Shown: one piece after another, positions 62,148 through 64,000 of the stretch
Layout of the letters: each line of letters begins with the position of its first letter
Position numbering within the stretch: the first letter of the stretch is position 1
Source: Pseudanabaena yagii GIHE-NHR1
GTDB lineage: Bacteria > Cyanobacteriota > Cyanobacteriia > Pseudanabaenales > Pseudanabaenaceae
Assembly: GCF_012863495.1 (NCBI RefSeq)
Contig: NZ_JAAVJL010000001.1
Coordinates: forward strand, 1,980,001 to 2,044,000
Reading direction: 5' to 3'
Length of the DNA stretch: 64,000 nt
Translations under genes and position numbers: made by a program
The notes under the pieces: model-generated
Seen by the model: only the letters and a program-made list of their open reading frames with translations
The model's database searches: none
What the model was told of the DNA's origin: nothing

Positions 62148-64000
62148 ATGTCACCAACCAATTGGCATATTTTAGAAACCGTTGAACCACCAACTTGGTT
62201 AGTTGCTAAAGTTGGCAAATTTGCGGCACGGTTACTTTCGCAAAGAGGCATATTTGAGCCTGAGCAAGTAGACGCATTTTTATATACGGAAGCCTATCAA
62301 CCGACGAGTGCTTTTGCTTTTCCTGAGATGCAACAGGCGATCGCCAGAATTCAAAAAGCCTATGAACAAGGTGAAACGATCGCGATTTGGGGAGATTTTG
62401 ATGCGGATGGGATTACGGCGACATCGGTATTATGGGAAGGATTAGGGCAGTTTTTTACACAAGGTGATCGCTTAGTTTTTTATATCCCCGATCGTCTCAA
62501 GGAATCTCATGGCATCTCGATCAGGGGATTAGATGATCTGCAATCGCAATGTGAATCCATAGGAAAATCTGTCAATTTAATTATTACCTGTGATACGGGC
62601 AGCACTAGTTTAGAGGCAATTAATTACGCTAACGAACTAGGAATTGATGTGATTGTCACCGATCATCACACTTTGCACGATGAACGTCCCCATGTCGTCG
62701 CAATTATCAATCCGCGTTATTTAAATAGTGAGCATCCCTTGTTCCATTTGTCAGGTGTGGCGGTTGCCTATAAATTAATGGAAGCACTCTATGAAACACT
62801 GCCTGAAATTCCCCAACAGCCCCTAGAGGATTTATTAGATTTAGTGGCGATCGGGCTAGTTGCGGATTTAGTGCAATTGACAGGCGATTGTCGCTATCTT
62901 GCCCAAAAGGGAATTGAGGTCTTGCGACAAAAGAAACGCCTCGGTGTACGGATGCTCCTAGAACAATGTAAGCGCGTTGGCGATCGCCCGATTGATATCA
63001 GCTTTGGCATTGCGCCACGAATTAATGCCGTCAGCCGCATCTGGGGCGATGTCCGCAAATGTGTGGAACTGCTCACCACCCGTGATGAGAAGGTTTGCAA
63101 GTCTTTAATCGATCAAACGGAATTGGCAAATACCCAGCGCAAAGCTTTGCAAAAGAGGGTATTTAAGCAGGTACAAGGAAAAATTGAACAACTTGATTTA
63201 TCAACAACGGGAATTATTATTCTTGCCGATCCCCAATGGTCGGTGGGAGTTTTGGGATTAGTCGCAGGTCAAGTGGTTGCGGAATATGGTCGCCCGACGA
63301 TTCTCTGTACGGTTGAGGATGGTATCGCTAAAGGCAGTGCGCGATCGCTAGAAGGAATCAATCTCTATGAACTACTGAAGGGACAAGAGCATTTATTGCT
63401 GAGCTTTGGAGGTCATCCCCTCGCAGGTGGTTTGAGCTTTGCACTGGAGAATTTACAAGTACTTGCTGAGGCGATCGATCAGCGCTTTTGGAGCCAATAT
63501 GGACAGTTACAAAGCAAGGCGATAACTATTGATTTGGAAGTAAAAATTGCGGATTTAAATAAGGATTTATTTAATGAATTCAAGCAGTTAGAGCCCTTTG
63601 GCATGGGCAACCCTACGCCGAAGTTACTAGTGCGGAACTGTGAGTTTGTCGATATATCCAATGCTAATATTCGCACTCATAAAGGACAAAAAGTTGAATA
63701 TATCAAAACCGAATTTACCTTAAGCGATCGCCAAGGCAATCAAATTCATGGAGATTGGTGGGGACATTATAGCTATGAGTTGCCAGATACCGCCTGTGAT
63801 GTGGTGATTGAGCTAGTGGATAACGCTTTTCGCAAACGTTATGATGTACGTTTATTGGATATCTATGCTCAAAGCGCCCCACTAAAGTCCGAGGAATCTA
63901 CGCTTGCATCAAACTCCATCAAAAAGCACAATCCCAATCTGAAAATCATCGACCTGCGTGGGCATGGGCAATTAGAACAAGAATTAGAAGCTACAATCTG
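62148..64000 (+). CDS. recJ: Single-stranded-DNA-specific exonuclease RecJ (3' end outside the window)
   Basis: 617 codons are visible from the ATG at 62148 (MSPTNWHILETVEPPTWLVA) and the frame is open to the window edge. DHH-family motifs: GDFDADGITATS (motif I), TCDTGSTSLEA (motif II), VTDHHTLHDE (DHH, motif III), AIGLVADLV (motif IV), APRINAVSRI, and SFGGHPLAGG in DHHA1. The C-terminal OB-like domain begins around KAITIDLEVKIADL. RecJ degrades 5' ssDNA ends in recombination and mismatch repair. It may be longer than E. coli RecJ, as many cyanobacterial ones are. Confidence 0.95.
   Translation, partial: MSPTNWHILETVEPPTWLVAKVGKFAARLLSQRGIFEPEQVDAFLYTEAYQPTSAFAFPEMQQAIARIQKAYEQGETIAIWGDFDADGITATSVLWEGLGQFFTQGDRLVFYIPDRLKESHGISIRGLDDLQSQCESIGKSVNLIITCDTGSTSLEAINYANELGIDVIVTDHHTLHDERPHVVAIINPRYLNSEHPLFHLSGVAVAYKLMEALYETLPEIPQQPLEDLLDLVAIGLVADLVQLTGDCRYLAQKGIEVLRQKKRLGVRMLLEQCKRVGDRPIDISFGIAPRINAVSRIWGDVRKCVELLTTRDEKVCKSLIDQTELANTQRKALQKRVFKQVQGKIEQLDLSTTGIIILADPQWSVGVLGLVAGQVVAEYGRPTILCTVEDGIAKGSARSLEGINLYELLKGQEHLLLSFGGHPLAGGLSFALENLQVLAEAIDQRFWSQYGQLQSKAITIDLEVKIADLNKDLFNEFKQLEPFGMGNPTPKLLVRNCEFVDISNANIRTHKGQKVEYIKTEFTLSDRQGNQIHGDWWGHYSYELPDTACDVVIELVDNAFRKRYDVRLLDIYAQSAPLKSEESTLASNSIKKHNPNLKIIDLRGHGQLEQELEATI

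Overview
The window looks like chromosomal DNA of a cyanobacterium. It has a cyanobacterial-type 16S rRNA, very many copies of the highly iterated palindrome GCGATCGC, cytochrome c6, a cyanobacterial PEP carboxylase, an apocarotenoid oxygenase, several families largely confined to cyanobacteria (DUF1824, DUF3318, DUF4079 and DUF5340 types), multi-GAF/PAS histidine kinases and Ser/Thr kinases. The general flavour recalls Pseudanabaena-like lineages, but that is only an impression.

Layout. 1-1.2 kb: 5' part of a 16S rRNA on the minus strand with its leader and a near-consensus promoter. 1.4-26.5 kb: mostly housekeeping and conserved genes: a secreted beta-helix protein, a carotenoid oxygenase, a tandem ComFB protein, a monothiol glutaredoxin, an MFS carrier, ftsW, a ureidoglycolate lyase-like protein, a DUF4258/DUF2283 pair, a UbiH-type hydroxylase, ppc, a Gfo/Idh/MocA oxidoreductase, a small beta-barrel protein, a C39-like peptidase, a DedA protein, a lipoprotein EEP nuclease/phosphatase, a Ser/Thr kinase, a Uma2 nuclease, a Cof-type phosphatase and a TPR protein. 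26.7-30.9 kb: a STAND NTPase with 14 nearly identical WD40 repeats, preceded by a small helical protein whose C-terminus shares a motif with the NTPase N-terminus. 31.2-35.5 kb: a desaturase, then petJ, a Cu/Zn SOD, a small beta protein and a TauE/ferric-reductase-like membrane protein. 35.6-40.3 kb: a tight operon of CHAT-ATPase, ATPase and ATPase with an unassigned C-terminal domain. 40.7-42.7 kb: a partly decayed toxin-antitoxin island. 42.7-61.7 kb: signalling genes (a GAF protein with cyanobacteriochrome features, a very large GAF/PAS kinase, a receiver plus histidine-kinase-like protein lacking its phosphoacceptor His, a second Ser/Thr kinase) interspersed with glgB, a DMT exporter, a DUF4079 protein, a peroxiredoxin-like protein, a LysR regulator and a NADAR protein. 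61.7-64 kb: an internally deleted Rpn-type nuclease pseudogene and recJ, which runs off the window.

The intergenic spaces hold an unusually large set of long, near-perfect hairpins. Their stems differ in sequence, but the apex is nearly always GC-NNN-GC with a three-base loop. Two MITE-like elements with terminal inverted repeats and a dispersed ~110-130 bp repeat are also visible. No tRNA, CRISPR array or intact transposase was recognised.

The most interesting candidates are: (1) the small helical protein + STAND/WD40 pair, which has the architecture of a bacterial amyloid-signalling (NLR-like) effector/receptor pair; (2) the CHAT-ATPase triad; (3) the receiver plus pseudo-histidine-kinase protein overlapping a NADAR gene; (4) the DXCF-type GAF sensor kinase; (5) the GC-NNN-GC hairpin family.
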